From positions 1,677,342 through 1,741,341 of the forward strand of contig VXAI01000068.1 of assembly GCA_013399305.1 (NCBI GenBank): a DNA stretch of 64,000 nt. Reading direction: 5' to 3'. This document shows, piece by piece, positions 1 through 10,683 of the stretch (position 1 is its first letter; each line of letters begins with the position of its first letter). This DNA comes from Rostratula benghalensis. Its lineage: Eukaryota; Chordata; Aves; Charadriiformes; Rostratulidae. The position numbers and the translations under genes are program-made. The notes under the pieces were generated by a model that had not been told where the DNA came from, made no database searches, and worked only from the letters and a program-made list of their open reading frames with translations.

Positions 1-3000
1 GGTTTTCATCTTTGTTTTTATTTTAAAAAGCAGCCTTGAATATTTAAATATAACTGCTTAGAATTAAAATTTCTCATCCACTTTTTAATTTATTTGATTT
101 TTTTTATCCCCTGGTGTCACTCCCTGCTTTTTTGGAGAGAGCCCTAGCAAAGGTCAGTAGACAATTAGCTGTCAATAAATACCTAACATAAGAGTGAAAA
201 TGTTGAGCTGCCTGAGCTTCCATTACTGAACCGAGCAAACACATTTGAAAGCTCATAACAAAAAGCAGAAAGGACTTTAGAGTGTTCTGAACATAAATAT
301 AATGTTACCTTTAAAGCAGTAAGTATGAAAAATATCAAAGAAGGGGTGTAATACCAACCTTTATCATCTACTGCACACGTATATTGACTTAACTGAGACA
401 CGCTCACTTATCTACAAAGCCAAAATTGGGTTTTAAGTAGTGTACTTTGCAAGACCCTTCAGGGCACAATGACATTACTGTCATCATTTACTCTGACTCC
501 CCTGTCTCTCCTTTGATCCTTTCCAAAACGCTGGGGCTCTGTTTCTATTTCTGCCGCGCCACCGGCCTCCCTGGTTTGATGGCACCGCAATTACACACGG
601 CTGACACAAAAACACACACGTGGAACAGCACGGGGACACACACACTCACACAGGCCCTGACAGGTAAGCGACACACGTAAGGCTCAGACACACAAACAGG
701 ACTTTTCATCTCAGCACTGCATAAACCTTGCTCCTTTTTTGGCACGCTTTTGCACGCCCGGGACCAATTCTAAATGCAAGGCTTTCTTAGCTCTTTGCAG
801 GGAAATGCAGAAGCTAGAGGCCTGACACTTCCTTAAGAGGAAAGCACAATCAATAATAGTTAAATTTTGGATAAGCCCTCATCATCAGATTGCTACAGCT
901 TTGAAATGAGTACACGTCAGCTACCTGTTAGAGCACAGACAACTCCACGCAGTACAAGCTCACTGCTGACAGAGAATAATGCTAATTTTGGGAATAGACA
1001 TCTGCAGAAACAAGAATTTTCACATTAACAATGATCTAAATTAAGATACTATATTTGGGTTATGAAATATTTAATGCCAGTTGGAAAACAGATGTACTGA
1101 ATTAGTTTAACTGAAAATATCGAAAGCTTAGATGACTTATTCTAGTCACGCAGTGTACACATTTCACACACAGAGCAGCAAACATTTTATTAAAATTCAT
1201 TTTTACCTCCGCTTGAATTCAGCATTACTTTATTAAAACAAGCAAGAATATTAAGGAAATGACAAAAAAAAAAAAAAACTTTACATGAGCCCTTCCTTAA
1301 GTGCACCATATTTAATAAAAGAACTTTCTGAAAAGTTTCTGATGTTTCATCATTATAGCCTCCTCTAAATCCTTGTCTGTAAAAACCTCAATTCTGTGTT
1401 CCATCCAGGCAGCTGCTTCAAAATTATGCAGCTTATATATGTCAGAATTTCATAAACATACAGAAATAATTTTCTGATATCCAGTGCCTCTGCTGTGAAG
1501 ACTTTCAACGGCTATAAGAAAAGTGCTTATTTGGCTTGAAAGCAACTGGGTGATATAAATCAATTTAACTAATGGGTCAAAAGATCTTGAAGATGTCACA
1601 AGTACTGGATTTATTTTGGTCTTCAGCAGCTTCAAACTTGTGAAATTTATGGTTATAAATGTCATGCTGCAGAGAAGTAAAACATGCCTCACACATAGGT
1701 GGATATTTTTAAACTATTGATATTTGAAGGTCTTTGGATCTCAGGGGTGATAGAATAAAGCCCAGAGGACGCCCATCAGTGGAAAAGTTCAGGTGATAAC
1801 ACAATAAACACCAGAAATCCCCTCACCCTCTATTTAATCCTGTGGCGGGCACCACCAGCTATGTTTCATACTTCTGTTGACCTATTCAGTAGGTCAATAA
1901 AGTCCTAATAAAGACTTACTAAAGTACCTACCTTACACATTGAATTTTTTTAAGCATACTGAAATTTAATAGTTTAAATGTCAGAATTTTTCAGCAAGTC
2001 ATATGGCGTGAACTATTATTGAGAATAAAGCGTAGGAACACTTTTTAAAGTTGCTGTTGACAATGCCAGGGAATACAAATCTTCTCCTTACCACAGGGTG
2101 TAAATCTCACTCTAAACTTGTTCACAGTTACTGGGGCTGCCACTGGTGGCATCAGCCCCTTCACAAAGTCACAAAGAGACACAGAAAGGTTTTAAAACCA
2201 GATCCTGGGGAATATAGGGAAGGGGAAAAAAAAAACCATACATCAATGAGTGGGCAAAACCAAGCAGCAAATATTTTGGTTTAAGAGAAATACCAGAGGT
2301 TTACTGGTACTTTCCCCAGGAACAGGTGGGTACCCAAGGCGTGCGAGTTGCGCGTTCAAGGCGTTGGGCTGGCTCCTCTTTGAACATATGCCCTTTCAAG
2401 TGAAATTAATCACTCTCTTTATCACTCCGGCAGCATCTGGAGCCATAATCATTACCCAACTGCTGAGAAAGAAATGAAACCACTAATCGCACGGGGAGTA
2501 GGGCTTAGCGTTCAGAGCAGGAAAGTTTTTATTAAGTTCTCAGTTGAAAAGTGACTTTTCACAGCTAGCTTTGCAGGACCTGCCACACAAAAGCTGGATA
2601 TACTTCAGCAACTGTCTCCAACTCATCCCCCAGTGCATAGAACCAATATATTTAGAACCACTATATTTAGAACCACTACAATGAGGTTTTAACACGGTTT
2701 TTCCAAATTTAGCTCTGTAATCCTAAATCGCTGTTATACCCAAGTCTGACAGGGAGATAGATTTAACCACGAATTTTAAAAGGTCTCTAGAAGAAGGAAG
2801 TGCAGAAGTCTACCAGGTGGCAGACACCAGGCAACTGTGAGGACCAGATGCTGCCTCTGGAGCCCCACATCACGCTCCTATTCATTTCACCAGGAATTCA
2901 CTACACAAACTGAAGCTCATATAATGAAAACTATGAGATACAATGAAACGCTCAGTTAATATATCAGCTAGATGAGGGTGATTAAAATAAAACATAATAC

Positions 3001-4318
3001 CACGGCAATAATTTGGATTACCATTAAATATCCCCTATCCCTTCCAACTTCTCCATTTTTTGTTCCTGGATCTTACTTTTCAACTTTTTTTTTTTAAATA
3101 AAAAAGGTTAAGTGGATTACATCAGAACTATTCACATATGTACCAGGAAAAAAATAAATATAGGGAAATATCGTTATCAGTGGGCCGAATACCCGAAAAT
3201 CATGTCCCTAGAAAGAGTTGGTTCAATTATCTGCATACTGAGAATAACAATATGCATCTTATGCATTTCTAATACTATTTTGGATATTTCCACCCACAAT
3301 AATTCTGCTGTGCACAAGAGCTGAATGAAGAAATGATTACCCTGATATATTGAAATAGTTCAATTAAGTCGCTAAGTGAAAGTCTTATTCTAACTAACTT
3401 AAGATATAATTATTAAAAAAAAAAAAAACCTGCAGGGTTCTGAACAAGGGCAGCAGAATAATTAAATCCTGTACTCCGCTGAAACAGGTTGAAAATGTGA
3501 TCATCCATTTTTAATGCTCCGCCTATACCTAACAACAGAAATCTTTCCAACAGCTGCATTCAATTAAAAAAATATTAACCCCAAGAAAAAAGTACAAAAA
3601 CATCCCCATCTGTTTTTCTTGCCACTCACTGTGCTTCTTTTGTGAGTGAAATATGTACAACAATACAATCCAACAAAGTTGAATGAAAAGTACCACAATT
3701 CCAATAATAAGCTATCTTTTATTTTTTTTTTTTAAATGAACAATTTAAAAGAAACCACTTTTGCAGATTTTCCCCTGTGACCCGCAGCTCTGTTCCCATA
3801 GTAACTATTGAGGAAAGAAAAGGATAAGACGCCCAACTTATACTTTTCCCAATACCAACAAAACCCAGAAAAAAGCACCTTATTCTCAAAAACTATTATT
3901 CTCAGGAAGGGAAGAGGGACATTAAAAGATTAGTGTGAATCTCCTGTGTAATCTAGTTTAAACCACCACCTACTGAACATTTGATGTCCATTAGACAAAG
4001 GTATTTGTTAAAGGGTGTAGTCTTGGCATAAAAGAACTATCGAAACGGGTTTTTTTGCAAGCCCAACAATAACAAAATTACCAGGCACATGCCTGTAAGA
4101 GCTCACATCTGAACCCAGCGAGCACCACCAACAGCCCGTGGCCCTGCTGCCGCACGGTGCCCACCTCTGCTGAGGAGCCAGTACTCCACACATCATCCCC
4201 AAGCACTCAAAGTGTTCACAATTCCATGTCATGTCGTCTCAGTTTCTCTTTTCCTTGCCTTTTTAATTTGACTGAGACCTTCTGCTTCCGGTATCGCTTG
4301 CTCTAGTGCATTTTTTTT
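1..4318. other. AT-rich noncoding DNA, no gene seen
   Basis: No open frame of convincing length or protein-like character is seen on either strand. The block holds a CA-rich stretch around 599-655, poly-A runs at 1264-1278 and 3415-3428, a small 15-bp tandem repeat near 2638-2677, and a GC-moderate segment around 2390-2500 rich in E-box and TAAT motifs. It is best read as intergenic or intronic DNA. Confidence 0.6.
2638..2677. repeat. Short tandem repeat, 15-bp unit
   Basis: The unit TATATTTAGAACCAC occurs twice in perfect tandem (2647-2661 and 2662-2676) and is preceded by a partial copy from 2638. It is a small local duplication with no sign of function. Confidence 0.8.
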
Positions 4319-5190
4319 CTAGGGGGGAGAGTTAAAAAAAAAAAAAAATACAGAAGCCAGCAATGCGTTCTGCAAGCTGCGCCACCACGAACGTTTTGCT
4401 GGTGTCTTCAACACCCTACGGGAAAGCTGAGCTAATAAGAACATACCAGGTTTTACAGACAAGAAAAAGGGGCACCAGTTCAAGCATTTCTGTATCTCTG
4501 AGCATGCTTTCCAAACCACAACTCCTCCAGGAACAATTCTGATGTCTCTGACACTGGATGGTGTTCTCTGGGCCAACAGGGCAGGTTCTTCAGCCATGTC
4601 CCATACACTCAGCTTTTAGCCCTGTGGATTAAGGGTAAACCCAGAAGTTATGGTGGTCAGGACCCAAGTGGGTATGCAATGGGCTGCCTGGCATATTTAT
4701 ACAACACAGAAGCAGACCTCAAGCACCTGGAGGACCAGACAGGCCAAAAGACAAGCTTCCAGTATTGGAGAAGTTCTTCAGCAGAGAGATGGAGGTAAAC
4801 CCGTATTTGTCCACTTCGCTGCCAAACTCACTGGCATTTACTGCCTGAAGACACAAGTTCTCCACCAACTTTGAAATGTCTCACCCACCTAAATATTCTA
4901 TGTACCACCACTGCAAAGGGTTATAAAGTAAGGCAGCAGATGCACCTCCACAACTCCAAGACACATTGGATTCAGCTGCTGAGGGAACAAGACCAAATGA
5001 AGACACAACAGAACTGGAATGATAAGGGTGAGGTGAAGTAGTGGAACCACACATAATAACATTTAGAGGCGTGTGGAAGAGAAAGGTGAGAATGTGGATC
5101 GGAAAGGGTAAGGAATGGGGTGAGAAAACCAAATATTTAGCAATCCAAAACAATTGCCCTCCTGAGATCAGCTTTGAGGTCACCCTAAAA
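4319..5190. other. GC-richer, unusually open patch of unknown origin
   Basis: This block stands out from its AT-rich flanks by higher GC and long open stretches on both strands. On the minus strand one frame is open from 5183 down to 4881 (about 100 codons), and another from 4597 down to 4319 (about 92 codons). Minus-strand sequence upstream of 4965 has a good 3' splice-site look (a pyrimidine run ending CCTCAG), and GTGAGA follows near 4880. On the plus strand, frames of about 60 to 100 codons are open between roughly 4430 and 4800. I do not recognise any protein family. It could be a decayed retrocopy, noncoding RNA exons, or simply chance. Confidence 0.25.
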
Positions 5191-6299
5191 TTTTCTTAAA
5201 CATCAGTGGCTGGTATCAGCCAGCACATTAAGTTTTGCTGCTAATGAAATTTTGCAAATCAACTTTACAAAATTTCAAGGATTATTGTTTGTATATAGAG
5301 TTTTGCAGAATAAAAGTATAGTTTCTATTGCTCCATAAAATATTCTTTTAGATTAATTATTTTAGAGCAATTTAGAACTAATTTTAAAGTACTGTTTTTT
5401 AAATTTAAACTAATTTTTAATGGCCACTTAATGAAACTATACCAATGGATTAAGAACTAAACTACTTAAAAATTAAATTGTTTTCTACAAAATATTCAAA
5501 AAAGTACCACCTATGAGATTCTGAGATATTTTAAGCTAGGTATTTCTAATTAAAATTGTAAAATGTAAAATTCAGTGGGTGAAATCTCACCCAAAATTTA
5601 ATATAATTCTGAGGAACAATGTTCCTTAAAGATTTAGTTTGTCAAACCAGTGCACAGAGGATATGTTTACTAACAAGGGTTCAGAATAGCTTGGTATCCT
5701 TAATTCACAAATACATTAGGAGCAACTACCAAAAGAATTACTTAAATCAATGAATAGTCTGGCTCAAGTACAAAGGGATAAACAGATCATGAATGAAGTT
5801 AAACATGAAAACAAGAAGGCTCATCATTCTAGAACAACTTTTCAATCATCAGGTTTGGCAATAATATGACTAGTTTTAAAATGGAACTTAATATGGTTTT
5901 AAGAAATTATTTAGTAATACTGTTGCTGTCAATATGACAAGATTGCAAGAATCATCCAAGAAATCCAATTGTCACCCAAGGAAACCACTGCAGCCCTAAA
6001 CTCAATGTAGTGAAGAACCCCAGAATCATTCAAAATCAGGGCTATATTTCCAGTTACAATTTGAATATTTCAAATTCCACTCACCAGGATAGCAAAAGAA
6101 TAACCTACAATTAGAACATTTGCCATAAAATAAGAGGTTTGGATGCATCAGTCCAAAAACATCATAAAACTTCCAGATACAACACAAAGATAGTAAAAAG
6201 ACATTTGCGCTTCATTCATGAATTGCTGTTCCATCAAATAATAAAAAAAAATTATTTAATAGGGAATAGATTACCATTCTCGTAGAATAGTAACCTTAC
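5191..6299. other. Very AT-rich noncoding DNA
   Basis: The stretch 5220-5620 is especially AT-rich, with many TTTAAA and AATTAA words and no open frame. Such composition fits a scaffold/matrix attachment-type or simply unconstrained intronic sequence. Nothing else is seen. Confidence 0.5.
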
Positions 6300-6432
6300 C
6301 TTGTAGACCTTTTTGAAAAGTATCACTTGTTGCAGCCCTGTCTTTGAATCTCTTGGTGGTAGGTTTAAACTCTACTCTCCTTTGAAGATCTGGACTCCTT
6401 TTAACATTTGGTGTACATAGGTAAAAGTTTGT
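6300..6432 (-). other. Candidate 133-nt exon, unidentified
   Basis: On the minus strand a strong 5' splice site (CTACAAG followed by GTAAGG) ends a segment with one frame open throughout. The segment starts after an acceptor-like TTAAAAG at 6433-6439, behind a moderate pyrimidine tract, with an in-frame stop just upstream. The open frame has 44 codons, starts in phase 0, leaves one base at the end, and is rich in Lys, Arg and Thr. The other two frames contain stops. I recognise no family, and no partner exon is certain. A chance match is quite possible. Confidence 0.15.
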
Positions 6433-9094
6433 CTTTTAAGACATAAGGTCAAAGGCACTTCCAAACCATCACTTGGCCTTCCTGAAATTGAGATCTTGAG
6501 AAAGGGCATTCTATGGCAGTACTATCTGAGAACAGAGAACAAAAGAGCTTTTTCATCTTAGCCATCCCTAGCTCACCCACATTCACGAGTAGTTCAAACA
6601 TTCCTCTACGTTAGAAGTTGTTCTCTGAAAAGTTCATTTTGTACCCTTTCCATTATGGACTATTTCCGAGGAAAGACTAATGATCAAAACCCATTTGCTA
6701 ACCCTATTTTAAGAATTACTTCCAAATAGGGGTTATAACTCTGAACTAAAGTTTTTCGTGTTCACCTGGGGCAAGAGAACTTATGGCTCACCACACCTAG
6801 CTCCCAGAAGCCCACAAACACCAGAAAATTAATGGTTTCTTCCTCAGGTGAAAAAACTCTCCACTGTGATCAGGTGTATTACAAATCCATTTCCCAGTCT
6901 GGTATCTCACTTTCAGTGCTCTTCCACCCGTAACAGGGAGCGTGTCCCTGCTGGGCTAAATCCCCAGCCTGATTCATTTTTTGGAGAGAATTACAAATGG
7001 GATGGAATTACACGCTGGGACACTACACCTAGGTTTCTAAAAGTCCTTCTCCACCCTTCCGTAGTACACAGAATATTATTACCATGTTAAATAGAGTTGC
7101 ATCAAAATTAGAGAACAAATTTCTTAAAAATCAGACTATTTCAATGGGGGGGGGGGGGGAGGAATTAAGTATTCTTCTCATAAAGAAAAGGTTACATCAC
7201 TGATTTAGCTCCAAAAGTCACCTTTTATAGGGTATGTCTCTTATTGCCTTAAGTTCTGACAGTATTTTGGAGGAACACAGCACGTGCCCAGTTACTGAGG
7301 TGTAGTTTATGGAGGTGCTGAAGACACCAGCAGTGATGGTTAAACTGCAACCTCCCCATGCAGCAATGCAGGGGCATCACTAGGAACAGTCGTATTTTCA
7401 GAACTTCATAATTGTAATCATCAGCCTCTCTACTGTAAAGCACCCAAAACATTTTCTGTTGCGTATATTTTAGATTCAGTTTAGACTTCCGGAGTTAATT
7501 TGAGAGTTTCATCAAAAAATAAGCCATCTAGAATTGCGATGTGGATTTATACGTGTATCAATATTCTATTTACAGTTTTGAAAGCTTGAATAACCACTGC
7601 CAAACATATTTGCATTACAGAAATTCCAGGCATTTTTAGGACCATTCAAGAGTTGAAGAAAATCAACATGGTGAAATATGCAAATTGCTAATTGGCTATT
7701 GCATTAAACACTGTTAATTTACAAGGATTTAGATCCAATTAAATTTTCTTAAGATTGTATCACTAAAACTGCTTTGTTATTTAGCAAGAGTCAGAAAATT
7801 ATTCAGCTATTTGAGATTGCTGAATAATTTAATTGGTATAATTATTGCTTTCATGTTTAGGCTGGTGGTCGCAAAAATAAGTATCTGTCATGAAATGTCT
7901 TGAAATCAGTGTACAGATATTCAGACATTAATATATCATCTCTAGAAACCAAAGGCTAAAAATAAGTGTTTTTAAGACAGGCCACAAATAAGCAAAACAC
8001 AAGCACTAGCCCTTTGAATAGCTGAGGGAAGAATACGTATAAACTACCTCACACTGCCAAGTTCATAAATTTTAGAAATATAGAGCCTGGGATTTTTTGT
8101 AGATGCAGTGATTTCAACACAATTTCTTTCACCTACACCAATATCACCAAGCCCAGCAAGAAAATGTATGAGACTTCATTACATAAAGCCAAGGATTTAG
8201 CTGAAAAAAAGCCTGATTTATAAACTTCAGTTCTGATTCAATGGGTTGTTGGGTTTTTTTACATCCCTATTAAGGATGCATCTCTGGACTTCTATGTGCT
8301 AGGAAAATTTACTTTAGTACTTATAAATTCATTTTCCTAAAGTCAGAGCTTTCAGTGGCATAATCTTATTTAATTACAAAGCATGACATTTCAATAAGAA
8401 GTTGAGTTTCTCTACAGCAGGTAAGTAACTTGCCATGCTTAAAACAGACAATTCAAGATTTAAAAGCAAAACAGATCATCTCCTTTCCCATCAGGGATTG
8501 CTCACTTCTCATTAGACTGCATCATTTAAAAACAAAAAACAAAAAAAAAAAAAAAAAAGACAGCAGCTGCAGCTTTTCTTTTATATCAGAAAGATATTCA
8601 AAAAGATCTGATATCAGAAAGATCTGCTCAGTTCTGACATTAAAACTACTTCGCTTTAGTTTCATTTTGCTGTGATTTTATTTAATTTTTATTATTTTTT
8701 TTGTATTAGGCACAGAAGTCCTCAAACTATAGGATTAATTATTTTTTTTATTATATTAACCACAGATCTCATTAGGCCAAGATCTCCATGATCTTCACCC
8801 CGAAGTTGTTTTATTATTGATATCCTGTGGCAACAGGGTATCTTAACACTTCTACCTCTCCAGATCCACCTGCAACACTCAAGTGGCCATCCCTCTATTT
8901 CCAAAACATTCCCTGTAATCTTGGGAAAGATAGATACACCTTTGTGATCAACCTTACCTGAAAAAAACCAATTTCAGGCAAAGTAAAAAAAAAATGCACA
9001 CGAAAGCAAGCCACAAATGCCACCCTGATGGCAGACTGCCGTTAACACTCTTTTGTAACTAATTTCAAGGTTGCTGCAATTTTACTTTGATGTA
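6433..9094. other. Noncoding DNA with AT-rich motif cluster
   Basis: No gene is seen. The block contains a run of 14 G at 7146-7159, a cluster of octamer and TAAT motifs at 7660-7880, a poly-A run at 8541-8558, and two splice-site-like junctions. One is at 8420/8421 on the plus strand, where CAGCAG meets GTAAGT. The other is at 8958/8957 on the minus strand, where a T-run plus CAG meets GTAAGG. Confidence 0.5.
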
Positions 9095-9380
9095 CATAGA
9101 ATGGTCCAGGCTGGAAGGGACCTCCAAAGGTCACCCCCAACCAGACCAGGTTGCACAGGGCCTTGTCGAGCCTCCCCTTGAATACCCCCAGAGAAGGGGC
9201 CTCACCCACCTCCCTGGGCAACCTGTTCCAGTGGTCAAGCCCCCTCAGAGTAAAGAACCTATTCCTGATATCCAGTCTAAATCTGCCCTTCTCCAGCTTG
9301 AAGCCATTGCCCCTCATCCTTTCACTGCAGGCCTTTGTCAACAGACCCTCCCCAGCCTTCCTATCTGCACCACGGGCAGC
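9095..9380 (-). mobile_element. CR1 LINE 3' fragment (copy 1)
   Basis: The plus strand reads CATAGAATGG then GGCTGGAAGGGACCTCC, which is the reverse complement of the standard CR1 3' terminus, so the element lies on the minus strand. Translating the minus strand gives the C-terminal end of CR1 ORF2, with recognisable pieces such as GRFRLDIRNRFF, HWNRLPREV and APSLGVFKGRLD. The copy is strongly 5'-truncated: it begins after the reverse transcriptase catalytic region and keeps only the last part of the ORF and the short 3' UTR. No target-site duplication is evident, as is usual for CR1. It is a dead copy. Confidence 0.93.
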
Positions 9381-10602
9381 AGAGCCGCTGAAAGCCATTA
9401 GTCTGTTACATATGCCTTGACACTGCAAAATACACCTAGCCCCTCCTAACCACGATTTTTTTCCAAAATCAATATCCATTCAGTCTATTGAGAGAAATCT
9501 CAGCCTGTAACATTGCTTCTTAGGACGATTGCAAAAGACCAAGACTCATGAGGTAGAAATGCTGCTGCTTCACTACCACAGCAGAGAAAGTAGAGGCTTG
9601 ACAACTAATACTCTGTTTCTTAGCAAAACAAAGTGTTTTGGCTGAACATACTATTTATTTCAACTGAGAACTAAACATTTGGGGTTTAGATATAACTTTT
9701 ATCTAACTTTCAGCAAAAATGCTCCAATGAAAAAATGAAAATTCTGTTTATAAATATAAAAATATGTAACTGGAGGGGAGAAAAAAAAAAAAATCTTTGT
9801 TTTTGCCAAACAGGACAATCAAATTGGCTCAAGCTCACAAGTTATTTTCATTTGGAAAACATTTCACTCAGTTGTTTTCCACCTGCAGCCACTATATAAG
9901 CAGAGAAAATGCACCAAAATACTGTTAGGGTTTAACATTTTTAAAATGATTCTTGAGAGCTCCGATATTTCTCATTGACTGTGGTAGCCACAAGAACTGA
10001 CAATTTTCTTCTGCATCTGGAAGGTGGACCTTTAAAATGAGCTCATCACGGGGCTTTCAGAGCACAACAGCCCACGTCCAGGCAAACCTGTGCACCACCT
10101 TTCTCTTAGATCTACACTCATCTGCCTCAGATGCCTTTGAAGCATCAATATCTCTTTACTGTCAGCTGGAATCATCAAATCAAATTAAATTTTTATAACT
10201 TCCAATGCACACCTCTAAAGACTGATGATGGTAAAATACATTTCAGAGCTGAAGAGAAGACAGACAGCATTGAAGGGTCTAATTTGTCTTAAGAAAACAA
10301 CTCTACCTTTCTAAGCTTGTTCAAAAATCACGTAAATAACAGTGAATTGGAGAAAGACAGTTTATGTTGTTGTTTATTTCCTCATTTTTTCATGCAAGAT
10401 GTTGTAAAAAAAAAAAAAAAAAATCTTTAGAAATCTAGTATCAGATTGCACTTAACCAGCACTTCACCAGCCCTCAGCCTTCCATCACAGTCACCAGGGT
10501 GAGAAGCTTGTGTTGACCCTACCAGAAGGAGAGAAGCCCTCACAGAATAATTGTTTCATCATTCAGCTAACTCAGTCTCTTACCTTTATGGAACTATGAT
10601 TT

Positions 10603-10683
10603 AAAAAAAAAAAAAAAAAAAAACCCACACCACAATAAACAACCAAAACAGCAACCTCTCAAAAAAAAAAAAAAAAAAAAAAA
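10603..10683. repeat. Paired poly-A tracts
   Basis: A run of 21 A (10603-10623) and a run of 23 A (10661-10683) are separated by an A/C-rich spacer and followed by a short G-rich segment. No retrocopy body is recognised upstream, so these are treated as simple sequence, not as a retrotransposition tail. Confidence 0.85.

Noticed and set aside
1264..1278. Poly-A runs here and elsewhere as possible retrocopy tails
   Set aside because: No gene-like or SINE-like body precedes any of the runs on the proper strand, and there are no target-site duplications.
2089..2155. Minus-strand 67-nt exon-like segment before GTAAGG
   Set aside because: The donor is preceded by GTG, not AG, the acceptor is ordinary, and no partner exon fits its phase without a stop.
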